The notes under the pieces are model-generated. The model did no database searches. It saw only the letters and a program-made list of their open reading frames with translations, and was not told the DNA's origin. This document shows, piece by piece, positions 42,530 to 50,358 of a DNA stretch of 64,000 bases. Made by a program: the position numbers and the translations under genes. The stretch is from Arthrobacter sp. MYb23. Lineage in GTDB: Bacteria > Actinomycetota > Actinomycetes > Actinomycetales > Micrococcaceae. The stretch lies in assembly GCF_002979775.1 (NCBI RefSeq), contig NZ_PCPR01000009.1:62001-126000 (forward strand), given 5' to 3'. Each line of letters opens with the position of its first letter. The first letter of the stretch is position 1.

Positions 42530-43369
42530 ATGACTTCGTCACCAACACTTACTTTCAACGACGGCAACACCATCCCCCAGCTCGGCTACGGGGTGTGGCA
42601 AGTTGAAGACGATGTAGCCGAAAAGGTGGTGCGCCAGGCTTTCGAGGCAGGGTTCCGCCACATTGATACCGCCAAGATCTACGGCAACGAGGCAGGCGTC
42701 GGCCGTGCCATTGCTTCCTCCGGTCTTTCCGCCGAGGAAATCTTCATCACCACCAAGCTGTGGAACGCTGACCAGGGCTACGAATCCACGCTCGCCGCTT
42801 TCGAGGAGTCCATGGACCGTCTCGGCCTCGAGACCCTGGACCTTTACCTGATTCACTGGCAGCAGCCCAAGCAGGAAAAGTATGTGGACACGTGGAAGGC
42901 CCTGATCGAGCTCAAGAAGCGCGGCCGGGTTAAGTCCATCGGTGTTTCCAACTTCACCAAGGAAGGCCTGCAGCACATCATCAATGAGACGGGCGTTGTT
43001 CCGGCCATTAACCAGGTGGAACTGCACCCGTTCTTCAACCAGTCTGACCTTCGCGAGTTCAATGCGTCCAAGGGAATCCTGACCCAGGCCTGGTCCCCGC
43101 TGGGCCAGGGTGGTGAACTCCTCGAGAGTGCAACCGTGGCTGAGATTGCTGCCAAGCATGACGCCACCCCGGCTCAGGTCGTCATCGCCTGGCACCTGGC
43201 CATCGGCAACGTGGTGATCCCCAAGTCCGTCACCGAGTCCCGCATCCAGGAGAACTTCGCGGCGCTCAACGTCACGCTGGACGCTACCGACGTCGAGGCC
43301 ATCAACGGCCTGGACCGCGGTGCTGAAGGCCGCATCGGCCCGGACCCGGCAGTCTCTGACTTCGCCTAA
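42530..43369 (+). CDS. Aldo/keto reductase
   Basis: 279 residues from ATG at 42530 (GGCAGG upstream; an in-frame ATG at 42521 is also possible). The catalytic Asp/Tyr segment is HIDTAKIYGNEAGVGRA, the Lys is in FITTKLW, and the His is in LDLYLIHWQQ. The NADPH pocket contains IPKSVTESRIQENF. It reduces aldehydes or ketones such as 2,5-diketogluconate-like or methylglyoxal substrates with NADPH. The gene appears monocistronic. Confidence 0.92.
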   Translation: MTSSPTLTFNDGNTIPQLGYGVWQVEDDVAEKVVRQAFEAGFRHIDTAKIYGNEAGVGRAIASSGLSAEEIFITTKLWNADQGYESTLAAFEESMDRLGLETLDLYLIHWQQPKQEKYVDTWKALIELKKRGRVKSIGVSNFTKEGLQHIINETGVVPAINQVELHPFFNQSDLREFNASKGILTQAWSPLGQGGELLESATVAEIAAKHDATPAQVVIAWHLAIGNVVIPKSVTESRIQENFAALNVTLDATDVEAINGLDRGAEGRIGPDPAVSDFA

Positions 43370-43422
43370 ATCCCGAGCCTAACCGGGTTGACCGCGGTGC
43401 CCCTGTCCCTTTGTGGGTACGG

Positions 43423-43464
43423 GGGCACCTGCAGTTAACGCCCGGGCACCTGCAGTTAACGCCC
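43423..43464. repeat. Perfect tandem repeat of a 21-bp unit upstream of the double-AsnC regulator
   Basis: The unit (GGGCACCTGCAGTTAACGCC plus C) occurs twice back to back, at 43423-43443 and 43444-43464. Its 21-bp period is two helical turns, so a regulator could bind both copies on one DNA face. It lies about 80-120 bases upstream of the regulator's start. Confidence 0.75.
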
Positions 43465-43544
43465 GACGTCGCTTCCCGCCTTCGCGACGCGTCGCCGCCG
43501 GAGTCCGTGATGAAATTGAGCGACGCAGACGGACGGAGTTTGGC

Positions 43545-44501
43545 ATGGTGGTGTTTGACGCATTGGAGCGGCAGATCGTTGCTGCCCTGCAACTGGATCC
43601 GCGCTGCCCTTGGAGGAAGATGGCGGCCGTCTTAGGGGAAGCCGAACGAACTGTTGCCCGCCGGGGATCGCAGTTGCTGGAATCCGGTGCAGTGGCCGTG
43701 GTGGGAATCCGCCCCAAGCCGTCGGTGGTGCTGGTTGAAATGCGGTGCATGCCCGGGACGGTACGTGCCGCAGTCCACGCACTCTCTCAACGCTCGGACA
43801 CCACCTTCGTCTACACCACTACCGGCACCGGTGACTGCGTGGCCGAAGTGCTCACTGAGCCGTCGCGCATGGCGGAGGTCCTCTCTGATGAGCTGCCGGC
43901 CACCCTTGGTCTGCGCGATTCCACCAGTTATCCCGTGCTTCGGTACTTCCGGACCATCCGCGGTTGGCGGCCGGAGATTCTCACCGCGGACAAAGCCGAG
44001 GCACTCCGCTCTACCTTCACCCAGGATTCAGGCGCCCTGGTGCCACGGCAGGATTTGAGCCGTCAGGACACCGAGCTCGTGGACGCGCTGTGTGCCGATG
44101 GTCGGATGAGTTTTGAGGCTTTGGGCCGCAGGGTTGGCGTTTCAGAGGCAACTGCGCGCCGCCGCAGCGAATGGTTGCTGACCAATAACCAGGTCCACTT
44201 GAGGGCCATCGTGGAGCCCGCATCCTTTGGCCTTGGCGTTGAAGCGCTGCTCTGGATCCGCGCTTCGCCGCAGCATGTCGAGCACGTGGGGAAGAGCTTG
44301 GCTGAGCTTCCCACCGTCCGATATGCCGCGGCGATCGCAGGCAATTACCAGATCATGGCGGACGTGACCGTGGAGGACATGGCAGCGCTCTACCGCTTCA
44401 TCACCACCTCCGAATGGGCACAAAACGCCTCCGGCGTAGACGTTTCCATCCTTCTTGATGCGCGGAAGCGCGGCGGAAGGGTTATGCGGTCACCGTCGTA
44501 A
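43545..44501 (+). CDS. Lrp/AsnC-type regulator with two tandem AsnC modules
   Basis: 318 residues from ATG at 43545, with GGAG 8 bases upstream. Two helix-turn-helix/RAM units follow one another: ALERQIVAALQLDPRCPWRKMAAVLG (about 4-150) and QDTELVDALCADGRMSFEALGRRVGVSEATARRR (about 175-318). AsnC-like beta motifs are TTGTGDCVAEVL and AAIAGNYQIMADV. The gene is convergent with the amidase and overlaps it by 20 bases, so it is a good candidate regulator of the amidase and transporter cluster. Confidence 0.88.
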   Translation: MVVFDALERQIVAALQLDPRCPWRKMAAVLGEAERTVARRGSQLLESGAVAVVGIRPKPSVVLVEMRCMPGTVRAAVHALSQRSDTTFVYTTTGTGDCVAEVLTEPSRMAEVLSDELPATLGLRDSTSYPVLRYFRTIRGWRPEILTADKAEALRSTFTQDSGALVPRQDLSRQDTELVDALCADGRMSFEALGRRVGVSEATARRRSEWLLTNNQVHLRAIVEPASFGLGVEALLWIRASPQHVEHVGKSLAELPTVRYAAAIAGNYQIMADVTVEDMAALYRFITTSEWAQNASGVDVSILLDARKRGGRVMRSPS

Positions 44502-45930
44502 GGGGCGCCTGCGCTGCCCTGATAGCGGGTGCGACGGCGGCGTACCCCGTCTGCTGCTCGAACGCGCGGCCATAGCGAAGCAACTGCATGTCCGTGAAAT
44601 GGTTGCTGGCGAGCTGCAGGCCGATAGGTAGTCCGGCGGAGCTGAATCCCGCGGGAACACTGAGCACAGGCAAACCGGTTGCGGACAGGAGGCAGGCTGA
44701 CCGCATCCAGTCCAAGTACGTTTCCGAGGCCGTCCCGGCAATGTCCGCGGGGTACCGGAGGGTGGCATCAAAGGGGAGAACCTGCGCACAGGGGCTGGCG
44801 AAAAGATCGTACCGTCCAAAGAAGTCCTGAACACTCAATTCCAGCCGGGTCCGGGCGGCCGCGGTCTCAAGGACATCCCGCGCCGTCAGGGCGAACCCCT
44901 TCTCCACGTTCCAGTGGACTTCGGGCTTGATAACGTCACCGGCACGCTCCAGGATCGGGCCAAGCCCTGCTGCGAAGTCCAGGGCGCGGGTATTGCCGAA
45001 CACCAGGTCTGCCTCGCTGAAATCCGGGGTGGCCTCCTCAATGATCGCTCCGAGATCTTCAAAGATGGTCAGTTGCCGCTCAAGGTGATCCACGATCTCA
45101 GGGTCCACCGGCACCCCTATGCCGAAGTCGCGGGACCACCCGATCCGCACACCGCGCATGTCAGTCTCCAGGGTGGATCGAAACACCTCCGGGTCCAGCC
45201 CGGAGGGATAGGGAACGCGGGGATCGCTGCCCGCGGTCACGGACATAAACAAGGCGATGTCTTCCACGCTCCGGGCCATGGGGCCGGTTCTTCCCAGCCA
45301 CGCGTAGGCGTTGACGGCGGACGGCATGGGGATCACCGCCGTCGATGGCCTGAAGCCCACCACGTTGCAGAAGGAGGCCGGGATTCGGAGCGATCCACCC
45401 ATGTCGCTGCCGTCGCCGATGCTCTGGACGCGGGATGCGACGACGGCGGCCACCCCGCCGCTGCTGCCGCCGGCACTCAGTGTGGGCGCGTAGGGGTTTG
45501 TGGTGGTCCCGAAGAGCTCGTTGAACGTGTGGGAGCCGGCGCCGAACTCGGGAACATTGGATTTTCCTGTGCTGACCACTCCGGCCGCCTTCAGGCGCGC
45601 GATGATGAGGTCATCGGCGTCGGGAACGAAGTCCCGCAAGGCGAGTGAGCCTTGGGTGGTGCGCATCCCGGCGGTGTTATTGGTGTCCTTGTGGGTCATG
45701 GGCACTCCATGGAGTGGTGGCAGTTTTGCTCCGGAAACGGTGAGCTGGTCTGCCCGGTGTGCCAAGGCGTGGGCGCCTTCCTCTTCGAGCGTCACCACGG
45801 CGTTGACCACCGGATTTATCTCGGAAATGCGCTCCAGGTGGTCGGCCAACGCTTCGCGAGCCGAGACTTTCTTGTTGCGAATGGCTGCGGAAAGTTCGAC
45901 GGCGGACAGCTCGCCAAGGGTGTCAGACAT
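44482..45930 (-). CDS. Amidase signature-family hydrolase
   Basis: 482 residues, preceded by AAAGGAG. The catalytic triad motifs are all present: Lys in PMTHKDTNN, cis-Ser in SIGDGSDMGGSLRIPA and the nucleophile Ser in that GGSLR segment, with the Gly/Ser-rich SAGGSSGGVAAVVAS. It hydrolyses a carboxamide or arylamide; the substrate cannot be read from sequence. It is divergent from the DUF5058/membrane/M20 operon and shares a 272-base control region with it. Confidence 0.93.
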   Translation of the reverse strand: MSDTLGELSAVELSAAIRNKKVSAREALADHLERISEINPVVNAVVTLEEEGAHALAHRADQLTVSGAKLPPLHGVPMTHKDTNNTAGMRTTQGSLALRDFVPDADDLIIARLKAAGVVSTGKSNVPEFGAGSHTFNELFGTTTNPYAPTLSAGGSSGGVAAVVASRVQSIGDGSDMGGSLRIPASFCNVVGFRPSTAVIPMPSAVNAYAWLGRTGPMARSVEDIALFMSVTAGSDPRVPYPSGLDPEVFRSTLETDMRGVRIGWSRDFGIGVPVDPEIVDHLERQLTIFEDLGAIIEEATPDFSEADLVFGNTRALDFAAGLGPILERAGDVIKPEVHWNVEKGFALTARDVLETAAARTRLELSVQDFFGRYDLFASPCAQVLPFDATLRYPADIAGTASETYLDWMRSACLLSATGLPVLSVPAGFSSAGLPIGLQLASNHFTDMQLLRYGRAFEQQTGYAAVAPAIRAAQAPLTTVTA

Positions 45931-45962
45931 GATGCTCCTTTGCTGGATTGCTACTGCCTGAA

Positions 45963-45978
45963 AGTGTGCCGGGTCACA
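45963..45978. promoter_or_regulatory. Crp/GlxR-like site near the amidase start
   Basis: On the minus strand, TGTGACCCGGCACACT matches TGTGA-N6-TCACA at 8 of 10 bases. It is 33-48 bases upstream of the amidase start. Confidence 0.35.
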
Positions 45979-46062
45979 TTGATGGGGGGAAGTCCTGAAT
46001 CAACCAATGGCAAGCTTTGAACGATTCGGCCACAACTGAGGCTGATTTCGTCATCTATTGTG

Positions 46063-46078
46063 TGTGATCCGGCTCATA
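46063..46078. promoter_or_regulatory. Crp/GlxR-like site upstream of the DUF5058 operon
   Basis: TGTGATCCGGCTCATA matches TGTGA-N6-TCACA at 9 of 10 bases, 125-140 bases before the DUF5058 start. Its CCGGC spacer also occurs in the amidase-side box. Confidence 0.5.
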
Positions 46079-46202
46079 GCGGAGGGTATTGGTAACCCAC
46101 TGGCCGATCTGGTCGATGGGTAAGGATTTGCCCCACAGCGCCACATACCGCACAGCGTCGTCCGGATGCGGACTTGCCGAGGGGCCATCACCGGAGGTTC
46201 CC

Positions 46203-46964
46203 ATGCACCAACCCCTGGCTCTTCAACCGCTCGCACCCAACGACTCCACCGACATCATGGCCATCGCCAACAATCCCGTCCTGTGGATCTGCGTGGCGGG
46301 CGTCTTCGGCGTGATCATCATTCAGTCCCTCATCTTCATGAAAGCCGCACGGCGGGCCGCTCCCTCCGTGGACATGAGTGCGCAGGACATCAAGACCTCG
46401 TTCCGCTCCGGCGCTGTCTCGGCCATCGGACCCTCCCTCGCGGTATCGCTGGTGGCCATTGCTTTGCTGGGTCTCTTCGGGGCGCCGGCTGTGTTGTCCA
46501 GGATCGGCCTGATCGGTTCAGCTGCCTACGATGTTTCGGCCGCAGGCATCGCAGCAGGTTCCATGGGGGCCAAGCTCGGCGATGCCAGCTACACGCAAAG
46601 TGTCTTCGCGGTGGCGTTCTTCGCCATGAGCATCGGCGGAGCGATGTGGATGCTTGCCACCCTGATCCTGACCCCACTGCTGCGCAAGGGCGACGCCAAG
46701 ATCCGCTCGGTGAACCCGGCAGCCATGGCGATCGTCCCTGCGGCGGCATTGATCGGTGCCTTCTCCTGCCTGGGGCTCACCGAGCTGCCCAAATCGGGAA
46801 TCCACGTGCTGTCCTTCGTCGTCTCCGCAGCGGTCATGGGCACGTGCCTGTTGCTGGCCAAGAAACTCGGCAAGAGCTGGTTGCGTGAATGGGGGCTCGG
46901 AATCTCGATCGTCATTGGCCTGGGTGCCGCATTGCTTGCTGTCGGACCGGCCGTCGGCGCCTAA
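46203..46964 (+). CDS. DUF5058 family membrane protein
   Basis: 253 residues from ATG at 46203, which has GGAGG 4-8 bases upstream. There are about six or seven hydrophobic segments, starting with PVLWICVAGVFGVIIIQSLI. The glycine-rich loop GSMGAKLGDASYTQSVFAVAF and the SFRSGAVSAIGPSLAV segment match DUF5058 as I remember it. It is 59 bases upstream of a second small membrane protein and in one operon with an M20 hydrolase. It is probably a transporter subunit for the substrate of the amidase or M20 enzyme. No transport function has been proven for the family to my knowledge. Confidence 0.82.
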   Translation: MHQPLALQPLAPNDSTDIMAIANNPVLWICVAGVFGVIIIQSLIFMKAARRAAPSVDMSAQDIKTSFRSGAVSAIGPSLAVSLVAIALLGLFGAPAVLSRIGLIGSAAYDVSAAGIAAGSMGAKLGDASYTQSVFAVAFFAMSIGGAMWMLATLILTPLLRKGDAKIRSVNPAAMAIVPAAALIGAFSCLGLTELPKSGIHVLSFVVSAAVMGTCLLLAKKLGKSWLREWGLGISIVIGLGAALLAVGPAVGA

Positions 46965-47023
46965 ACGCGCTGCCGCAAGCCGAACGACGTCGTCATTCCC
47001 TGAGCCCGAAAGGAACACCCCTC

Positions 47024-47758
47024 ATGTCTTCCATCACTTCTGCTCCAACCGCCAACAACACCGCCATGGCGGACTTCAGCCGCACCACGTCCCGCTGGGG
47101 CCAGATCACCATGATCGCAGGCCTCCTGATTTCCGTGGCGGGTCCGCTGTACCTGGTTTTCGCCACCGGACTGGATATTGCGCCCGCCCAGCTGTGGATC
47201 GCCTCCGCGGCAGTGGCCGCAACGTTCGGCATTATCTGGATCGTCGAGCCCCTCACGTACTATCCGATCCTGGGCCCGGCCGCGATGTACCAGGCCTTCA
47301 TGATCGGCAACATCTCCAATAAGCTCCTCCCAGCGGCACTGATCGCCCAAACCAATATCGGTGCCAAGCCGGGCAGCAAGCGGGCGGAACTCGCCGCCGT
47401 CGTTGCCATCTGCGGTGCAGCGGTAGTCCACCTGGTCTCCTTGGCGATCTTCGTCGGTCTCCTGGGCAGCTGGCTCATCAGCGTTATCCCGCCGTCGGTG
47501 CTGCTCGTCACCCGGCTCTACGTGCTGCCCACCGTCCTGGGAGCCGTACTGGTGCAGGCCATCGTGTCCATGAAGCAGCCCCGCACCACCGTATTCGCAC
47601 TGCTGGTCTCGGCCGTCGTCGTCTTCGTGGTGCTGCCGCTGGTGCCCTCGCTCGCCATGGTGTCCACCGCCATTGCCGTTCTGGGCACCATCCTGCTGGC
47701 GTGGTTCTTCCGCGGAAAGACCACCATTGCCGAGGCGAAGCCCATCCACATCGAGTAG
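47024..47758 (+). CDS. Uncharacterised membrane protein, partner of DUF5058
   Basis: 244 residues from ATG at 47024 with AAAGGAAC upstream. Hydrophobic segments include ITMIAGLLISVAGPLYLVF, LWIASAAVAATFGIIWI, LVSLAIFVGLLGSWLISVI and ALLVSAVVVFVVLPLV, so there are about six. A conserved-looking loop is PILGPAAMYQAFMIGNISNK. I do not recognise a named family. The operon position between DUF5058 and an M20 amidohydrolase suggests the two membrane proteins form one transporter. Confidence 0.78.
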   Translation: MSSITSAPTANNTAMADFSRTTSRWGQITMIAGLLISVAGPLYLVFATGLDIAPAQLWIASAAVAATFGIIWIVEPLTYYPILGPAAMYQAFMIGNISNKLLPAALIAQTNIGAKPGSKRAELAAVVAICGAAVVHLVSLAIFVGLLGSWLISVIPPSVLLVTRLYVLPTVLGAVLVQAIVSMKQPRTTVFALLVSAVVVFVVLPLVPSLAMVSTAIAVLGTILLAWFFRGKTTIAEAKPIHIE

Positions 47759-47811
47759 CAACGCCCACACCACAAGCCAAAGCCCCGCCACCACCAGGAA
47801 AGACAGGACCC

Positions 47812-49041
47812 ATGACGTCAACAGCCACAGCCCTTCAGCTCGATACCCACCAGACCGCCCGGCTCCACGCGTTGTACCGGCACCTTCACTCGCATCCGGA
47901 ACTGTCCATGCAGGAGTTCGCAACGGCCACGCTGATCGAGGACCAACTGGACGGCCTGGGCATTGAGCATTTCCGCTGCGGTGGCACCGGGGTGGTGGGA
48001 ATCCTGCGAAACGGTGATGGTCCCGTGGTGGCCTTCCGTGCCGATTCCGATGGCCTGCCCATTGAAGAAGCCACCGGGCTGGACTACGCCAGCACGGACA
48101 CGGGCACTCTGCCTGATGGCACCACGGTCCCGGTGATGCACGGCTGCGGGCACGACACCCACGTGGCCAGCCTGCTGGGTGCCGCCGAGGTGCTGGCCGG
48201 CAGCCTGGACGCCTGGTCCGGGACCCTGGTGCTGATCTTCCAGCCCGGAGAAGAGACTGCCGCCGGTGCGCTGGCCATGCTCGACGACGGACTGTGGGAC
48301 AAGGCGCCGCAGCCGGAGGTGGTCTTCGGGCAGCATGTCATGCCCCGTCCGGTGGGCACTGTTGCGATTTCCACCGGGCCGGTGGCCGCGATGGCGGATT
48401 CGCTCAGGGTCACGGTTCACGGACAGCAGTCCCATGGCTCGCAGCCGCAGGATTCCATTGATCCCATCGTGATGGCCGCGCACATGGTCACCCGGCTGCA
48501 GGGCATCGTGTCCCGCGAACTGGATCCGCGGAAGTCCGCCGTCGTCACCGTCGGTACATTCCACGCGGGCCTCAAAGAGAACATCATCCCAGCCTCGGCC
48601 GAGTTCACCCTCAACATCCGAACCTTCGACGAGGACGTCCGCGGCCAGGTTCTCGCCGCCGTTCACCGAATCATCGAGGCAGAGGCCGCCGCGTCCGGGG
48701 CACCGCGGCCGGATATCGAGGAGATGTACCGCTTCCCGCAATGCTTCAACGATCCCGACGCCGCTCCTCCCGTCATCGAAGCCCTGCGGATTGCGCTTGG
48801 CCCCGAGGCTGTGGAGATCACTCCTCCCATGATGGGCAGCGAGGACTTCGGGCACCTGGGCACCGCAATCGGAGTGCCGTCCGTGTTCTGGATGTTTGGC
48901 GGCACACCCGCTGCCGGACATGAAGGACCTGGTCCCGTCCCCGTCAACCATTCCCCGTACTTCGCACCCGAGCTGGAAGGTTCGCTGGCTGGGGGAGTCT
49001 CGGCCGCCGTCGCCGCGCTGATGTCCCGGCTGGGCCACTGA
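47812..49041 (+). CDS. M20-family amidohydrolase (hippurate/N-acyl amino acid hydrolase type)
   Basis: 409 residues from ATG at 47812 with AGGA upstream; the frame overlaps the previous gene if extended. The metal-binding segments are VMHGCGHDTHVASLLGAAEVL, FQPGEETAAGAL and the C-terminal PPMMGSEDFGHLG. A dimerisation domain lies between (about 185-300). It is typical of hippuricase and IAA-amino acid hydrolases, which split acyl-amino acids with a divalent metal. In this operon it would act on the compound brought in by the two membrane proteins. Confidence 0.93.
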   Translation: MTSTATALQLDTHQTARLHALYRHLHSHPELSMQEFATATLIEDQLDGLGIEHFRCGGTGVVGILRNGDGPVVAFRADSDGLPIEEATGLDYASTDTGTLPDGTTVPVMHGCGHDTHVASLLGAAEVLAGSLDAWSGTLVLIFQPGEETAAGALAMLDDGLWDKAPQPEVVFGQHVMPRPVGTVAISTGPVAAMADSLRVTVHGQQSHGSQPQDSIDPIVMAAHMVTRLQGIVSRELDPRKSAVVTVGTFHAGLKENIIPASAEFTLNIRTFDEDVRGQVLAAVHRIIEAEAAASGAPRPDIEEMYRFPQCFNDPDAAPPVIEALRIALGPEAVEITPPMMGSEDFGHLGTAIGVPSVFWMFGGTPAAGHEGPGPVPVNHSPYFAPELEGSLAGGVSAAVAALMSRLGH

Positions 49042-49149
49042 CGCCCTTGATCCCCAGGCCCAGGGGCCCAAAAGTGCAGGGCCCAAACAGTCCAGAGCCC
49101 CAAGCAGTCCGGGGTGCCAAACGTCCGGGCCCGCCCTAGTATGGGGCCC

Positions 49150-50358
49150 ATGGGGGAAATTGAAGATCTTTTTGGCGGGCTTGCATCAGGATTGCCTGCA
49201 CTGCTTTCGAACAAAGCTGTGCTGTCTCGACGGACGGCCCAATACAGGCCAGCGGCGGAGGAAGAGCCCCCGGTCAAGCACCTTGCCGGGTACGCGCCCT
49301 TCGTGGTGTTTTGCGAAAGTAGCGGAGTTCCTGCCAAGCAGCTCGCGTCGGACGTGAGCGCGTTGTTGGCGTTCTTGCGCACCAACATCGGCGAGATCTC
49401 GGCTGAGCCCGGGCTGAGTGAGGCCGCCACCGTCTTCGTCGGAAACGTCATTGCGGCCATGCGCCCGGAAGCGCACTGGAGAGTGATGGCGGACGGATCC
49501 CGAGAAGTAGGTGCCCGCAGCATGATGATCACGGTGGACCGCTTGATTGAGGGTCTGGGGGAGGCCGACGACGGGATGGTGGCCGGCCTCCTCACGCACC
49601 TTGAGGAGTGGGCGGGCGACGAGCCTGACGGTCCGACGCTCCCCGAGCTGCGGCCGGTCCCCACCGGGCAAGCCCGGGAACCTTTTGTACGGCCGGAGCT
49701 GCCATCACGTGAGTATCGCAACGCTGACGGCGTAGCGATCGGATATGGGAACCGATGGGGCGCCGATAGCCCACCCGAGGACTCCTACAGCGTGGAAACT
49801 CACGGGGAACGGTTCGAAGGGCTCCATAAGGTGGCCCGGGCTTTGATCGAGTATCTGGAGAGCGAGTACGACGTCGATGTCAGCAGGGATCCGGCCCACG
49901 CGGCGGACGTGTCCATGAACACTGACGAGGTGATCGACGTCGCGCGTCTTACACCTCGGGACCCACTCGCCGCTCCGCTGACGTTCGTGGTGACAGGTTC
50001 CCCGGGGGTGGTGGTCCACGCCGGTGCCCTGCACGACTTTCCGTTCCCTATCTGCGGTTGCGACGCTTGTGACGAGACTGCTGAGAGCGAAGCGTCCCGC
50101 TTGGAGACGTTGGTCCTTGGTGTTGCAGCGGGCGGCTACGGCGAACGCTACCCCGTGGGCCGGAAGAAGTGGGCGGAGTACGCACTCTTCGCTGCAGACG
50201 GATCCGGCAACGAAAGCGGCTCTGGTCCTAGGGGAGCCACAACCGCTCAACTCGCCGCTGCTGAGGAGCGGCTCCGAACCGTTCCGGATGGGTGGAGCGC
50301 GTGGCCACTCAAGAGGAGCGGGACGTCTACTGGTGTTTCGGGGCCAGGACCCGCCTAG
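49150..50358 (+). CDS. Two-part actinobacterial protein with a DUF6226-like C-terminus
   Basis: 402 residues from ATG at 49150; an in-frame ATG at 49141 also exists. No ribosome-binding site is visible, and TAGTAT ends 7 bases before 49150, so a leaderless transcript is possible. The N-terminal part (about 1-165) is helical and unassigned. The C-terminal part has EYRNADGVAIGYGNRWG, ALIEYLESEYDVD and PICGCDACDE, which I associate with DUF6226. No enzyme motif is seen. Its 3' end overlaps hipA by 32 bases in the opposite direction. Confidence 0.72.
   Translation: MGEIEDLFGGLASGLPALLSNKAVLSRRTAQYRPAAEEEPPVKHLAGYAPFVVFCESSGVPAKQLASDVSALLAFLRTNIGEISAEPGLSEAATVFVGNVIAAMRPEAHWRVMADGSREVGARSMMITVDRLIEGLGEADDGMVAGLLTHLEEWAGDEPDGPTLPELRPVPTGQAREPFVRPELPSREYRNADGVAIGYGNRWGADSPPEDSYSVETHGERFEGLHKVARALIEYLESEYDVDVSRDPAHAADVSMNTDEVIDVARLTPRDPLAAPLTFVVTGSPGVVVHAGALHDFPFPICGCDACDETAESEASRLETLVLGVAAGGYGERYPVGRKKWAEYALFAADGSGNESGSGPRGATTAQLAAAEERLRTVPDGWSAWPLKRSGTSTGVSGPGPA

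Noticed and set aside
47818..49086. A 422-codon frame antisense to the M20 hydrolase
   Set aside because: The metal-binding motifs lie on the plus strand; this is a shadow.
49053..49135. GGGCCCAAA-like repeats before the DUF6226 gene as a possible repeat array
   Set aside because: The units are irregular in length and sequence, and no CRISPR-like spacer pattern exists.
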